Source of the DNA: an uncultured Ruminococcus sp.
GTDB lineage: Bacteria > Bacillota > Clostridia > Oscillospirales > Ruminococcaceae
Assembly: GCA_937910385.1 (NCBI GenBank)
Contig: CALEPT010000123.1
Coordinates: 1 to 64,000 of the forward strand
DNA: 64,000 nt
Direction: 5' to 3'
The notes beneath the pieces are model-generated. The model was not told the origin of the DNA. It did not search any database and saw nothing but the letters and a program-made list of their open reading frames with translations. Shown here piece by piece: positions 26,907 through 36,224 of this stretch. A program made the translations under genes and the position numbers. Position 1 is the first letter of the stretch. Each line of letters starts with the position of its first letter.

Positions 26907-27931
26907 CTATGAAAGAGCTTTTAAAGGAGCTTTGCCTCATTGACGGCGTTTCGGGTGACGAGACCGCAGTCCGCGAGGCAATAACCGAAAAGATAAAGAA
27001 TGTCTGCGACGAATATTATACAGACAAGCTTGGCAGCCTCATCTGCTTCAAAAAGGGCAGAAAGACTCCCGCGCATAAGCTCATGATATGCGCTCATATG
27101 GACGAAGTGGGCTTTATTGTAACGGCGATACACAGTGACGGTACTCTCGCTTTTGATACAGTCGGCGGAGTTGATGCCTCTGTGGTCATAGGTCGGCAGG
27201 TGAGAGTCGGGAAAAAGCGGATAAACGGAGTTGTCGGCTCTACCGCTGTACACAATCTCTCAAAGGAGCAGCGCGAAAAGGCGCCGAAGATAAAGGAACT
27301 CTACATTGACATCGGTGCGTACAGCAAGGAAGAAGCTGAAAAGCACGTTTCGTACGGAGACTGCGTTTACTTCGCCTCGGAGTTCGTGCAGCTCGGCGAG
27401 CGCAGAGTGCGATCAAAGGCGATAGACGACCGTGCAGGCTGCGCTATGATGATACGCCTCATGCACGAGGAGTTAGAATACGATACATACTTCGTTTTCA
27501 ATGTTCAGGAGGAGATAGGTCTGCGGGGCTCGCGCGTTTCGGCGACGGCTCTTGCACCTGACTTTGCAATAGTTCTTGAAGCCACGACCGCTGCCGACAT
27601 CGACGGCGCGGAGGGCGGAAAAAGAGTCTGCTCTCTTGGCGGAGGTCCGGTCGTCTCTTTCATGGACAGGAGCACGGTCTACGACAAGGAGCTTTACCGT
27701 CTCGCGTTCGATATCGCGGCGCAGGAGGGCATTCCATGCCAGACCAAGACCATGATAGCAGGCGGCAACGACGCGGGTGCTATCCACATAAGCGGAACGG
27801 GAGTGCGCACTATCGCCGTTTCTGTGCCGTGCAGATACCTGCATTCGCCGTCGAGCGTCATTCAGACGAGCGACCTTGACGATTCCTACACACTTGTGAA
27901 AAAACTCGCACAAAGGATATGTGAGCTATGA
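26903..27931 (+). CDS. M42-family metallo-aminopeptidase, second copy
   Basis: A 342-residue paralogue of the preceding gene. Ligand motifs are CAHMDEVGFIV (near residue 66), AIDDRAGCA (near 175), FNVQEEIGLRGS (near 205), VLEATTAADI, where Glu replaces the Asp seen in the first copy, and RYLHSPSSV (near 315). The Glu/Asp difference at that metal position is often linked to substrate preference in the wider clan. GGGAGGGGAG precedes the start; ATG 26903 or 26909 are both possible. Confidence 0.9.
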   Translation: MTMKELLKELCLIDGVSGDETAVREAITEKIKNVCDEYYTDKLGSLICFKKGRKTPAHKLMICAHMDEVGFIVTAIHSDGTLAFDTVGGVDASVVIGRQVRVGKKRINGVVGSTAVHNLSKEQREKAPKIKELYIDIGAYSKEEAEKHVSYGDCVYFASEFVQLGERRVRSKAIDDRAGCAMMIRLMHEELEYDTYFVFNVQEEIGLRGSRVSATALAPDFAIVLEATTAADIDGAEGGKRVCSLGGGPVVSFMDRSTVYDKELYRLAFDIAAQEGIPCQTKTMIAGGNDAGAIHISGTGVRTIAVSVPCRYLHSPSSVIQTSDLDDSYTLVKKLAQRICEL

Positions 27932-28725
27932 TAAAACTTATCGAACACGAGCACGAGCTCGACCGTAAGCTTCTTATGAAAACGCTTTCGGGCAAGAAAA
28001 TGCTCTCATATATGAGAGCATACGGACCAAATTACGAGTTCTGCCGCTTTTATAAAATAACCGACGAGACTGGCGAGGGGTATATGTTCATCATAAACTC
28101 CACACTGATAATCTGCGGGGACGGCAGTCTCAGGGCGAGCGAGGAGATAAACCTGTTCGTGAGCATGAATGTGCCGTTCCGTATTGAGGGTGACCAGAGC
28201 ATATTAGAGGGGATAAAGCTCACCGAGCGCTATCAGGTTCTCAACCGCACTATATTCGAGTTGATACCCGACGACGCTCCGCTCGAAGCCATTGAGGAGC
28301 ATGTTGAGTTCAACCCCAAGCTCACGGACGTTTACGCGATACTTAGCGAGGGATTCCCGAATATTGCGGATTTTTCGCTATGGTATACAGACACCTCTCA
28401 TCGCTGCCGCCACGGGATAAGCAGAGTTTTCACATACAGAAACTCTACTACCGCGTCCGCAGTCTTTGACATCGGAAGCACTGTTCTTATCGGGCAGGTC
28501 GCAACGACTGTTGCTGCCCGCGGACGCGGCTATGCAAGAGAATTTCTGCGCTGGCTCGCTAAGTTCTTCAACGGACTCGGCAAGCGTGCGTATCTGCTTG
28601 CGCTCGACGTGCGCGTGAGCTTCTACGAGGAGATAGGCTTTGAGGTCGTGGGACGAGAGATAGTCCTCGAACGTATCGACGTCGAAAAGGACAGCATTGC
28701 AAAGGGTATGCTCGAAGAAGTATGA
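27928..28725 (+). CDS. GNAT-family N-acetyltransferase
   Basis: A 265-residue protein whose C-terminal half (about 150-265) is a GNAT fold: IGQVATTVAARGRGYAREFLRWLA is the acetyl-CoA pyrophosphate loop and helix, followed by SFYEEIGFEVVG. The N-terminal half (YEFCRFYKITDE, LIICGDGSL) is a substrate domain I do not recognise. It overlaps the M42 gene by 4 nt and so belongs to the same three-gene operon, suggesting an amino-acid or peptide substrate. Confidence 0.82.
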   Translation: MIKLIEHEHELDRKLLMKTLSGKKMLSYMRAYGPNYEFCRFYKITDETGEGYMFIINSTLIICGDGSLRASEEINLFVSMNVPFRIEGDQSILEGIKLTERYQVLNRTIFELIPDDAPLEAIEEHVEFNPKLTDVYAILSEGFPNIADFSLWYTDTSHRCRHGISRVFTYRNSTTASAVFDIGSTVLIGQVATTVAARGRGYAREFLRWLAKFFNGLGKRAYLLALDVRVSFYEEIGFEVVGREIVLERIDVEKDSIAKGMLEEV

Positions 28726-28767
28726 GGGGTGTCTCCGACGTATCCAAAATGGCAATTCTGTTTCTGC

Positions 28768-28802
28768 CCCTGCAAAGGTAAGTGTATCCCTTTGGGATCC
28801 CA
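28768..28802 (-). repeat. Dispersed palindromic repeat, degenerate copy 3
   Basis: CCCCTGCAAAGG, short loop, TATCCCTTTGGGATCCCAT: the inverted version of the CCAAAGGGA hairpin with several mismatches. It fills the gap between the acetyltransferase and the next gene. Confidence 0.5.
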
Positions 28803-28833
28803 TTCATAATATAAATTATTTTAAGGTGTTAAA

Positions 28834-30096
28834 ATGAATAAAAAAATAAATGAGATATACGGTTTTGATGAGAAGCTATTAGAGCTTGCAGAGCAGGCGG
28901 AGAGAAGCTGTGCTGAGACGTTTGCAAGGATAGATTCCGTTGCGGAATACTGCGGCGCAAAGGTGCTCAAAGCGTTTGCTGACAACAGAGTCAGCGAGCC
29001 GTGCTTTTACGGCTCAACAGGCTACGGCTACGGCGATATCGGAAGAGAAACTATCGACAAAGTGTTCGCTCAGGCGCTCGGTACGGAGGACGCGCTTGTG
29101 CGGTTCAACTTCGTTTCGGGTACTCACGCGCTGTCTGTAGCGCTGTTCGGAGTACTGCGCACGGGCGACAAAATGGTGTCGATAACGGGAAAGCCCTACG
29201 ACACGCTTGAGGAAGTCATCGGTATTTCGGGGCAAAAAGGGAACGGCTCTCTTGCCGACTACGGCGTTGAGTACGGACAGGTCGATCTTTTGCCCGACGG
29301 TTATCCCGATCTTGAGGGCATAACGGAGGCTGTCAGAGATGCGAAAATTGCCTATATACAGCGCTCTCGCGGGTATTCTCTGCGCCGCGCATTTACGGTC
29401 GCGGACATTGAAAAAATGGTGAAAGCCGCTAAAAAGGGCAATCCCGACATTATTATAATGGTGGACAACTGCTACGGCGAGTTCGTCGAGGAGCGTGAGC
29501 CCTCCGCAGTCGGGGCAGACATCATGATAGGCTCACTTATCAAGAATGCGGGAGGCGGTATTTCGCGCACGGGCGGATATATCGCAGGCAGAGCCGACCT
29601 TGTGGAGCTTTGCTCATACCGACTGACATGCGTGGGCATGGGCAAGGAGGTAGGCTGCACCCTCGGTATGAACCGCGAAATGCTGCTCGGACTTTTCTTT
29701 GCACCCGACGTTGTTGCAAGCGCGATAAAGACCTCCGCATTCGCAAGCGAACTTTTCACACAGCTCGGCTACGAGTGCTCTCCCCGAAAGGACGACCCGC
29801 GCGGCGATATAATCACAGCGGTGAAGCTCGGCAGCGCGGAAAAGATGTGTGCGTTCTGCCGCGGAATACAGAAGGGCGCTCCCGTGGATTCGTTCGTGAC
29901 CCCCGAGCCGTGGGATATGCCGGGGTACTCCGATCAGGTCATTATGGCGGCAGGCGCATTCACAAACGGAGCTTCGATAGAGCTCTCTGCGGACGGACCT
30001 CTGCGCAAGCCGTATGCTGTCTGGATGCAGGGCGGTATCACCTACACGAGCGGCAAGCTCGGCGTAATGCTTGCCGCGCAGGAGATGCTGGGTTGA
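28834..30096 (+). CDS. Methionine gamma-lyase family protein (YnbB / aluminium-resistance type)
   Basis: A 420-residue PLP enzyme of the Met_gamma_lyase domain family, often annotated aluminium-resistance protein. It has FYGSTGYGYGDIGRE near residue 50, FVSGTHALSVALFG, IMVDNCYGEFVEERE (PLP-ring aspartate, near 212) and the PLP lysine in IGSLIKNAGGGISRTGGYIAG near 235. The true reaction is unproven in most species. Weak TTAAGG precedes the start. It stands alone with a terminator 10 bp after the stop. Confidence 0.88.
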   Translation: MNKKINEIYGFDEKLLELAEQAERSCAETFARIDSVAEYCGAKVLKAFADNRVSEPCFYGSTGYGYGDIGRETIDKVFAQALGTEDALVRFNFVSGTHALSVALFGVLRTGDKMVSITGKPYDTLEEVIGISGQKGNGSLADYGVEYGQVDLLPDGYPDLEGITEAVRDAKIAYIQRSRGYSLRRAFTVADIEKMVKAAKKGNPDIIIMVDNCYGEFVEEREPSAVGADIMIGSLIKNAGGGISRTGGYIAGRADLVELCSYRLTCVGMGKEVGCTLGMNREMLLGLFFAPDVVASAIKTSAFASELFTQLGYECSPRKDDPRGDIITAVKLGSAEKMCAFCRGIQKGAPVDSFVTPEPWDMPGYSDQVIMAAGAFTNGASIELSADGPLRKPYAVWMQGGITYTSGKLGVMLAAQEMLG

Positions 30097-30105
30097 ATTA
30101 TTTCG

Positions 30106-30128
30106 GGCGGACAATTGTCCGCCTTTTT
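30106..30128 (+). terminator. Palindromic terminator
   Basis: GGCGGACAA and TTGTCCGCC form an 18-bp perfect palindrome (30106-30123), followed by TTTTT. The core is the same as that of the terminator at 9369. Confidence 0.85.
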
Positions 30129-30280
30129 GTGGGACTCTCTCCGCCCTCTGCTTGCGATGTTATTTCACTTAGAAGCGTAAGTAATTTTACTCTTTTAGTG
30201 AGATTTGAATTAATTTCCGCAAGCGATAGCAAACTATGGATTTGCAGGAAATGAGCGAGCTTGCGAGCGACAACGCGGCA

Positions 30281-30336
30281 TGGGATTCAAAAGGGACATA
30301 TGTCCCTTTTGCAGGGGTTCGGGGCAGAGTCCCCGA
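30281..30336 (+). repeat. Dispersed palindromic intergenic repeat, copy 4
   Basis: TGGGATT precedes a 24-bp perfect palindrome (CAAAAGGGACAT and its complement, 30288-30311), then CAGGGGTTC and a GGGGC-AGAG-TCCCC hairpin, in the same orientation as copy 1. The stretch 30130-30280 before it holds no ORF; a weak TCACT/AGTGA hairpin can be drawn there. Confidence 0.75.
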
Positions 30337-30349
30337 TATAAAAATATAA

Positions 30350-30395
30350 GACCGTAAAAATTGTGGAAATCCCACAGTTTTGACGGTCTTTTTTT
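30350..30395 (+). terminator. Long intrinsic terminator before the phage module
   Basis: GACCGT plus AAAATTGTGG pairs with CCCACAGTTTT plus ACGGTC, a stem of about 16 bp with a small loop, followed by seven T (30389-30395). It shields the phage-like genes from upstream transcription. Confidence 0.9.
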
Positions 30396-30511
30396 GTGCA
30401 CTCATACAAAGATGAAAATTATTTTTTCAATATTCAATGGTTTTGCGTTTAATCATACCCTTTTTCTGACCCCTTATGAACGGTGATACCGCTCGGAAGG
30501 AGGTCATTTTA

Positions 30512-30997
30512 TTGCAGGACAATAAATCAAAACAGGAGGCATTCTGCTGTTGGTATGCAATGCTTGGTAACGCTGCCGAAGCTGCTGAAAGAGCAGGTTT
30601 TGACAGGGAAAGCGCTCTTATCGAGGGACTGAAATGCCTGAAAAGCGTGAAATGCAGGGAGAAGATCGCTGAGCTGAGAGGACTTCTCACAGACAGCGGA
30701 AACATCTCTGCAGGTCTGAAGAGACTTGCATTCGGAAGCTGTAAGGACGCGGTATATCTTGTATTTGCTGATGAGCTTCCGCCGCCGCAGGTCATCGAGG
30801 GACTTGATCTTTTCAACGTCTCCGAGATAAAGCGCGTCAAGGGCGGAGGCGTTGAGGTCAAGCTGTTCGACAGGCTAAAGGCGCTTGAAAAGCTCTTTGA
30901 GCTTGAAACCGCTTTCTCTGACAGAGACAAGGCAGCGAGCCTTATAATGGCGCTTACCGGAACTGACGAGGAGAGTGACGGCGTTGACGATAACTAA
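30512..30997 (+). CDS. Terminase small subunit
   Basis: A 161-residue putative DNA-recognition subunit of the packaging motor. An N-terminal helix-turn-helix-like stretch (LGNAAEAAERAGFDRESAL) and position directly ahead of TerL support the call. I place the start at TTG 30512 because AAGGAGG (30497-30503) lies 8 nt upstream; the ATG at 30476 has no site. The C-terminus overlaps the TerL frame. Confidence 0.72.
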   Translation: MQDNKSKQEAFCCWYAMLGNAAEAAERAGFDRESALIEGLKCLKSVKCREKIAELRGLLTDSGNISAGLKRLAFGSCKDAVYLVFADELPPPQVIEGLDLFNVSEIKRVKGGGVEVKLFDRLKALEKLFELETAFSDRDKAASLIMALTGTDEESDGVDDN

Positions 30998-32228
30998 GCT
31001 CTCGAAAAAGCAAAGGCTCGCAATGAGCTGGTGGAAGTCCGAAAGGGGCAGAAAGCTTGATGCCGTCATCTGCGACGGTGCTGTGAGAAGCGGCAAGACA
31101 CTTTCAATGTCCCTCGGATTCATGCTGTGGGCGTGCGGAAGCTTCGACGGCGGAGCGTTCGCAATATGCGGAAAGACAATAACCTCTCTGCGCCGCAACG
31201 TGATAACGCCGATAATGCCTCTTCTCAAGGACTACGGCTTCATCGTGAGCGAAAAAGTCAGCCGCAACTACATCGACCTGACATTGCTCGGACGGACGAA
31301 CCGATTTTACCTTTTCGGAGGAAAGGACGAGGGCTCGGCTTCGCTGATACAGGGCATGACGCTATCGGGAGTCTTTTTTGACGAGGTAGCATTAATGCCG
31401 CGATCTTTTGTGGAGCAGGCTCTGGCGAGATGCTCTGTAGCAGGATCAAAAATGTGGTTCAACTGCAATCCGGATAATCCGTCCCACTGGTTTTACAACG
31501 AGTGGATAAAAAAAGCGCAGGAAAAGCGTGCTCTCTATATTCATTTTACAATGGACGATAATCCTTCCCTCACACAGGAGCTGAAAAACCGATACAAGCG
31601 GCTATATTCGGGTACCTTTTACGATCGCTTCGTACTCGGGAAATGGACGGCTTCCGAGGGAGTTATTTATCCGATGTTCGATGAAAAGAAGCACGTTTAC
31701 AGCGGAGATGTAGAGTGTGAACGGTACGTCATATCCTGCGATTATGGCACTGTGAATCCTTCCTCTTTCGGGCTGTGGGGACTCTGCGGCGGAATATGGC
31801 ACCGCGTGAGAGAGTACTACTACTCCTCGAAACGCACAGGCATATCCCGTACCGATGAAGAGCATTATGCAGCGCTTGAGGAACTTGCAGGCAGCTGCAT
31901 GATCTCAAAGGTCATTGTTGATCCCTCTGCCGCGAGCTTTATCGAATGCATACGCCGTCACGGAAGGTTCAGGGTCATCAAGGCGGATAATGACGTTGTC
32001 ACGGGCATACGCCATGTAGGCACTGCGCTGAGGCAGGGAAAACTCAGGTTCCATGAATCATGCAGGGATATTCTCAGGGAGTTCCGGTTGTATCGCTGGA
32101 GCGACAAATCGGGCACTGACGCTCCCATAAAGGAAAATGACCACGCAATGGACGATATGAGGTATTTTGTAATGGATATGGTCGGACAATGCCCGGACGA
32201 CTTGATCGTTATGTCGGTGGAACGATAG
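30984..32228 (+). CDS. Terminase large subunit
   Basis: A packaging ATPase/nuclease of about 414 residues. It has Walker A GAVRSGKT near residue 28, Walker B GVFFDEVALM near 130, and a C-terminal RNase H-like nuclease: SCDYGTVNPS (first Asp, near 250), VDPSAASF and AMDDMRYFV. Start choice is uncertain: TTG 30984 is 10 nt from GAGGAG, GTG 30975 is only 1 nt away. The motifs look catalytically intact. The 153-bp gap after it has no gene. Confidence 0.9.
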   Translation: MTITKLSKKQRLAMSWWKSERGRKLDAVICDGAVRSGKTLSMSLGFMLWACGSFDGGAFAICGKTITSLRRNVITPIMPLLKDYGFIVSEKVSRNYIDLTLLGRTNRFYLFGGKDEGSASLIQGMTLSGVFFDEVALMPRSFVEQALARCSVAGSKMWFNCNPDNPSHWFYNEWIKKAQEKRALYIHFTMDDNPSLTQELKNRYKRLYSGTFYDRFVLGKWTASEGVIYPMFDEKKHVYSGDVECERYVISCDYGTVNPSSFGLWGLCGGIWHRVREYYYSSKRTGISRTDEEHYAALEELAGSCMISKVIVDPSAASFIECIRRHGRFRVIKADNDVVTGIRHVGTALRQGKLRFHESCRDILREFRLYRWSDKSGTDAPIKENDHAMDDMRYFVMDMVGQCPDDLIVMSVER

Positions 32229-32381
32229 CATAAGGGTATCATCGTTCATTATGCTGCACGGTTTCGATCAAAGTATTGTAGATTGTGCGGAGAGTGACAT
32301 TCCTTTCTGTACAATTATACTATATGAGCCCGCCCCTACAATGCTTATTAATATGACCGTGCCTATCCGAAAGGAGGAAAA

Positions 32382-33515
32382 ATGAAGCTTTTCAAAAAGA
32401 AAAAAGTCCCGAAGCCCGAGGTGCAGCTCGTATCGGCTCAGCGCAGCGCCTTGGACATGACGGCGCTTCCGCAGACGGTCGAACCGTTTGAAAAGGAGCT
32501 GTACGACAGGCTGCGTTTTGCAGTTCCGATAATCGACGCGGCGCTAATGAAGATAATCCGCCTGACGGGCGGCTTTCGCGTGATATGCTCGGACGAAGAA
32601 ATGCAGGCTCAGCTCGACAGCTTTCTTGAAAACGTTCCTGTAGGACTAACTGGGAAATCTATCGGTTGTTTCATTGATAATTTCCTTGACAGTATGCTGA
32701 CCTATGGCAGCGCTGTAGGAGAGATAGCTGCCGACGAGAACGGTCTGCGGATAGCAGGTCTGTGGAACGGAGATGTCTCCGCCATAAAAATAGGAGAGGG
32801 GAGCACTCCGTTTTCACGCAGCTATTTTGTCCGCTCGGCAAACGGCGGACGCAAAACCGCCTCTCACCCCGAGCGTATCCTTTATGCCGAGCTTACGGGA
32901 GGACATTCGCTCCTGCGCGGACTTCCTGCGTTAAGCAGGATACTCATGCGAATATACGAGTGTATCGGTCAGAATTTTGACCGTGCCGGAAATGTTCGTT
33001 ACGCCGTGACATACAAGCCCGGCGGAGATTCGGGCGATATGATATATACCCGGGACAGAGCTCAGCAGATAGCGAGAGAGTGGGCGGACGGAATGAATTC
33101 TGCCAGATACGGTCAGGTAAAGGACTTTATCGCCGTCGGAGATGTTGACATCAAGGTCATCGGAGCAGAAAATCAGCTATTCGATACCAATGTCCCCGTC
33201 CGTCAGCTTATGGAGCAGCTAATCGCAAAGCTCTCGATACCGCCGTTTCTGCTTGGACTCAACTGGAGCAGTACAGAGCGTATGTCATCTCAGCAGGCGG
33301 ATATCCTGACCTCTGAGCTTGAATATTTCCGCAGGCTCTTAACGCCGGTCATCTGCGAGATAGGCAATGCGTATCTCTGCTCTGTCGGCTCTGAGGCAGT
33401 ATGCCGCGTTGAATGGGAGAACATCAATTTACAGGACGAATCAGCTCTTGCAGAGGCAAGGCTGAAAAATGCACAGGCAAGGGAAATAGAACTTCGCCTT
33501 GCCGAAAATGAATAA
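32382..33515 (+). CDS. Phage portal protein
   Basis: A 377-residue protein that should form the DNA-entry dodecamer of the head. Support comes from its place between TerL and the capsid, a basic N-terminus (MKLFKKKKVPK), an alpha/beta core with GSAVGEIAADENG and GNVRYAVTYKPGG, and a helical segment with LSIPPFLLGLNWSSTERMSSQQADI, a stretch typical of portals. AAAGGAGGAAAA precedes ATG 32382. It is shorter than many siphovirus portals (about 400-450). Confidence 0.82.
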   Translation: MKLFKKKKVPKPEVQLVSAQRSALDMTALPQTVEPFEKELYDRLRFAVPIIDAALMKIIRLTGGFRVICSDEEMQAQLDSFLENVPVGLTGKSIGCFIDNFLDSMLTYGSAVGEIAADENGLRIAGLWNGDVSAIKIGEGSTPFSRSYFVRSANGGRKTASHPERILYAELTGGHSLLRGLPALSRILMRIYECIGQNFDRAGNVRYAVTYKPGGDSGDMIYTRDRAQQIAREWADGMNSARYGQVKDFIAVGDVDIKVIGAENQLFDTNVPVRQLMEQLIAKLSIPPFLLGLNWSSTERMSSQQADILTSELEYFRRLLTPVICEIGNAYLCSVGSEAVCRVEWENINLQDESALAEARLKNAQAREIELRLAENE

Positions 33516-33531
33516 TTATACGGAGGTAAAT

Positions 33532-34533
33532 ATGTATAACGAAATAAAACTTGAAAAGGGTCTTTACAATCTCAGCGGAAAGTCATTCACCGCAGCTCTT
33601 GAGGAGCTTGACCCCTCCTCGGCTTATTGCGGAACTCCCCTTGAAAAGCTCGACGCATTCGAGAGACAGCTCAAGCGTTTCAATATCAAGGTAAGCGGAA
33701 GCGAATGTGACTGTGTAGAGAAGTTTTTCACTTCTACAGAAACAGCGGTGCTCTTCCCGGAATTTGTTACAAGATCTATAAGAAAGGGCTTCGACGAGAC
33801 TATCCTTTCTACAATATGCGCTGCAAAGACAGTAGTAAGCAGCGGACAGTATCTCGGCTGTGTGCTTGACGATTCAGCAGCGTACACGACCTCGGCTCAG
33901 GCGGCGACTCTTCCCACGGCTACCGTCAGAGAGAGCGAAACTGCCACAGTACTCGCGAAGTATGGCAGACTTATCAGTGCTTCATATGAGGCTGTGCGCC
34001 GCCAGAGACTCGATGTTTTCGGCGTAATGCTCAGAAGCGTGGGCGTTCGTCTTGCCGCAGCCGTTGTCAAGAAGGCTGTAGAAGTGCTTGCTGAGGACGC
34101 TGACGAGATCACTACAACAGAGCTTACTTATAACGATCTTGCTGATCTTTACGGAAGCTTTGACTGCTTTGATATGACTACGGTCATCACATCTCCCGAG
34201 CTTGCTGCAAAGATAGCTGCGATGGATCAGCTTTCCGACAGTTCTGCCGATGCAGACGGAAGATTTATCCTGCCCTTCGGTTCTGAGCTCATCAAGACAT
34301 CGGCTGCCGGAGCTGATACGATAATCGGTATCGACCGCGATTATGCTCTTGAATTTATTACAAGCACCGAGCTCGTTATGGAGACGGATAAGCTCATCGA
34401 CCGCCAGCTCGACCAGATGACTGCTTCCATAACCTGCGGATTCAGGAAGATAACTCCCGACGCAGTAAAGGTCCTTGTAATAACCGATGGCGAAGAGTCG
34501 GAAGATGACGAGGAGACAGGCGGCACCGAGTAA
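33532..34533 (+). CDS. Major capsid protein, HK97-fold-like
   Basis: A 333-residue protein that I call the capsid subunit from position and length. Segments such as FPEFVTRSIRKGFDET, KYGRLISASYEAVRRQRLDVFG and the C-terminal TSTELVMETDKLIDRQLDQM resemble the E-loop, spine helix and P-domain order of HK97-like coat proteins. The C-terminal tail is acidic. ATG 33532 follows CGGAGG; the frame is open to 33499, overlapping the portal. No scaffold gene precedes it. Confidence 0.68.
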   Translation: MYNEIKLEKGLYNLSGKSFTAALEELDPSSAYCGTPLEKLDAFERQLKRFNIKVSGSECDCVEKFFTSTETAVLFPEFVTRSIRKGFDETILSTICAAKTVVSSGQYLGCVLDDSAAYTTSAQAATLPTATVRESETATVLAKYGRLISASYEAVRRQRLDVFGVMLRSVGVRLAAAVVKKAVEVLAEDADEITTTELTYNDLADLYGSFDCFDMTTVITSPELAAKIAAMDQLSDSSADADGRFILPFGSELIKTSAAGADTIIGIDRDYALEFITSTELVMETDKLIDRQLDQMTASITCGFRKITPDAVKVLVITDGEESEDDEETGGTE

Positions 34534-34599
34534 TGATTTTTCCCGTGATACAGCCCCTGTTGGATACAGGGGCGTATCGCCATAATGAAAGGAGTTAAA

Positions 34600-35433
34600 A
34601 TGGATAAGACCACACTTGAAAAGATTAACCGATTCACCCGCAGAGAAATGACAGAAGATGAGGTATATACTTTTTCCGTTATACTTTGCGACAATGATAT
34701 CGACCGCGACTGTGAGAGGTTTTCTGATGAAGCTCTTGAGGAGCTCAGTGCGGGATTTGTCGGCAAAACAGGTATATCCGACCACGACCCAAGCACTGTC
34801 AATCAGACTGCTCGTATTTTCGATACCAGCCTCGTAACGGACGAGAACAGAATGACTGCTTACGGAGCTCCTTACTGCTGCCTGAAAGCGGAAGCCTATA
34901 TGGTAAGGACAGACGACAACAAGGATCTTATCAAGGAGATAGACGGCGGCATTAAAAAGGAGGTAAGCATTTCGTGCAGCGCCGCAAAGCGGACCTGTTC
35001 CATATGCGGCGCCGATCTTTCCACAGGCGGTTGTTCTCATGTAAAGGGGAGAAAATACGGCGGAGCTGTCTGCCATACCGTCCTTAGCAATATAACCGAC
35101 GCATATGAATGGAGCTTTGTTGCAGTTCCGGCACAGGTGAACGCAGGCGTTACCAAGCGCTACTGTGAGCAGAGCAAGCTCGGAGCGGCAGCTTCTTCGG
35201 ACACGATCGCAGCCGATGAGGAGCTTCGCCGCGATATACGCAGGCTCGCTTATTTCTGCGCAGGCAGAGCGGCAGCGGATATTGCTTCCGTTTCCGCAGG
35301 CAGTATGAATACTATGCAGCTGATAGGTCTGAAAAAATCCTTTGAAAATCAGCTTTCAAAAGGCAGGACCGAGCTCCAGCTAAGAACTGAGGACGTATCG
35401 GAAGATAACACCTCGGAGTTCTCGATGAAGTAG
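34600..35433 (+). CDS. Prohead protease-like protein with zinc-ribbon insertion
   Basis: A 277-residue protein resembling HK97-type prohead proteases: VYTFSVILCDNDIDRDCERF, the histidine motif SDHDPS near residue 65, the serine motif KKEVSISCS near 125, and AYEWSFVAVPAQVNAG near 170. Between the serine motif and the last strand is CSICGADLSTGGCSHVKG, a Cys/His cluster that could bind zinc. The C-terminal 80 residues are helical and could serve as scaffold. It lies after the capsid gene, whereas proteases usually precede it. ATG 34600 follows AAAGGAG. Confidence 0.65.
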   Translation: MDKTTLEKINRFTRREMTEDEVYTFSVILCDNDIDRDCERFSDEALEELSAGFVGKTGISDHDPSTVNQTARIFDTSLVTDENRMTAYGAPYCCLKAEAYMVRTDDNKDLIKEIDGGIKKEVSISCSAAKRTCSICGADLSTGGCSHVKGRKYGGAVCHTVLSNITDAYEWSFVAVPAQVNAGVTKRYCEQSKLGAAASSDTIAADEELRRDIRRLAYFCAGRAAADIASVSAGSMNTMQLIGLKKSFENQLSKGRTELQLRTEDVSEDNTSEFSMK

Positions 35434-35443
35434 GAGGGATAAC

Positions 35444-35812
35444 ATGAACACAGAAACGGTAACATCTCTTTTCCTGCTGTTTTCTGGCGAAGAATCTGCG
35501 CAAGAATATGAACCTGTCATTGCATTGGCGATAAGACTCACATCGGAAATGCTTCTTCCAGAGGCTGATACGACAGATGTGCGCATAGATTTTCTTGCAG
35601 CCGCTATGGCGAATTATCACGTTCAGCAGCTTAAATGCGCACGTGACCGGACGACTGTTACCTTTGCGGGAAAAATGCTCACGGAGCATGACAGTTCTGC
35701 ACTGAGGTCTGCAGGAAGGCTTCTCAAGGACTATATGCAGCTGTGTGAGGATATCATAAAGCCCAGGAGTTTCATTTTCGCAGGCTTTTCAGACAGCGAG
35801 GAGGAGATATGA
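35444..35812 (+). CDS. Small phage head-connector-like protein
   Basis: A 122-residue, mainly helical acidic protein with no motif I recognise. It occupies the place of a head-tail connector (gp6/gp15-like) after the head genes, and its length fits. TAGGAGGGAT precedes ATG 35444. The next start is 1 nt after its stop region. Confidence 0.5.
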   Translation: MNTETVTSLFLLFSGEESAQEYEPVIALAIRLTSEMLLPEADTTDVRIDFLAAAMANYHVQQLKCARDRTTVTFAGKMLTEHDSSALRSAGRLLKDYMQLCEDIIKPRSFIFAGFSDSEEEI

Positions 35813-35813
35813 A

Positions 35814-36224
35814 ATGCTGAAGGACATAGTAGACAGTGTAGCAGAGGCTCTTTCCGAAAGCGGTGTAGATGAGGTATACAGCGCTTTTGACGCAATTCCG
35901 ATAGATAATAAGAGCAAAAGCTTTTTTACGACAGTCGGGATAAGTGCTTTTGAAAGCAGCGTGCCTATCTACACTTATTTTATGATATACCTGCCGTTCA
36001 AAGCAGAGCTTGAGATAAATGTGACAGCCCCGAAAAATATCTCAATGGAGCAGCTATACAATTATTATGACGAAAAGATACAGCCCGTCGTTCACAGATT
36101 AGAGGGACTTAGCTGCTCTGTGAAAAAGCTCTCGCTGAGGTATGATACGAATGTGCAGCGACTTGTTCTGTGTGCAAGGCTTTCCGCAAGCGGTATGACT
36201 AAATTTGAAAGGAGCAGTCTATGA
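35814..36224 (+). CDS. Phage tail-completion-like protein
   Basis: A 136-residue alpha/beta protein without recognised motifs. Position after the connector and the pattern of an N-terminal helix followed by strands (VPIYTYFMIYLPFKAELEI) fit a tail-terminator or neck protein. GAGGAG is upstream. It overlaps the next gene by 4 nt. Confidence 0.45.
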   Translation: MLKDIVDSVAEALSESGVDEVYSAFDAIPIDNKSKSFFTTVGISAFESSVPIYTYFMIYLPFKAELEINVTAPKNISMEQLYNYYDEKIQPVVHRLEGLSCSVKKLSLRYDTNVQRLVLCARLSASGMTKFERSSL

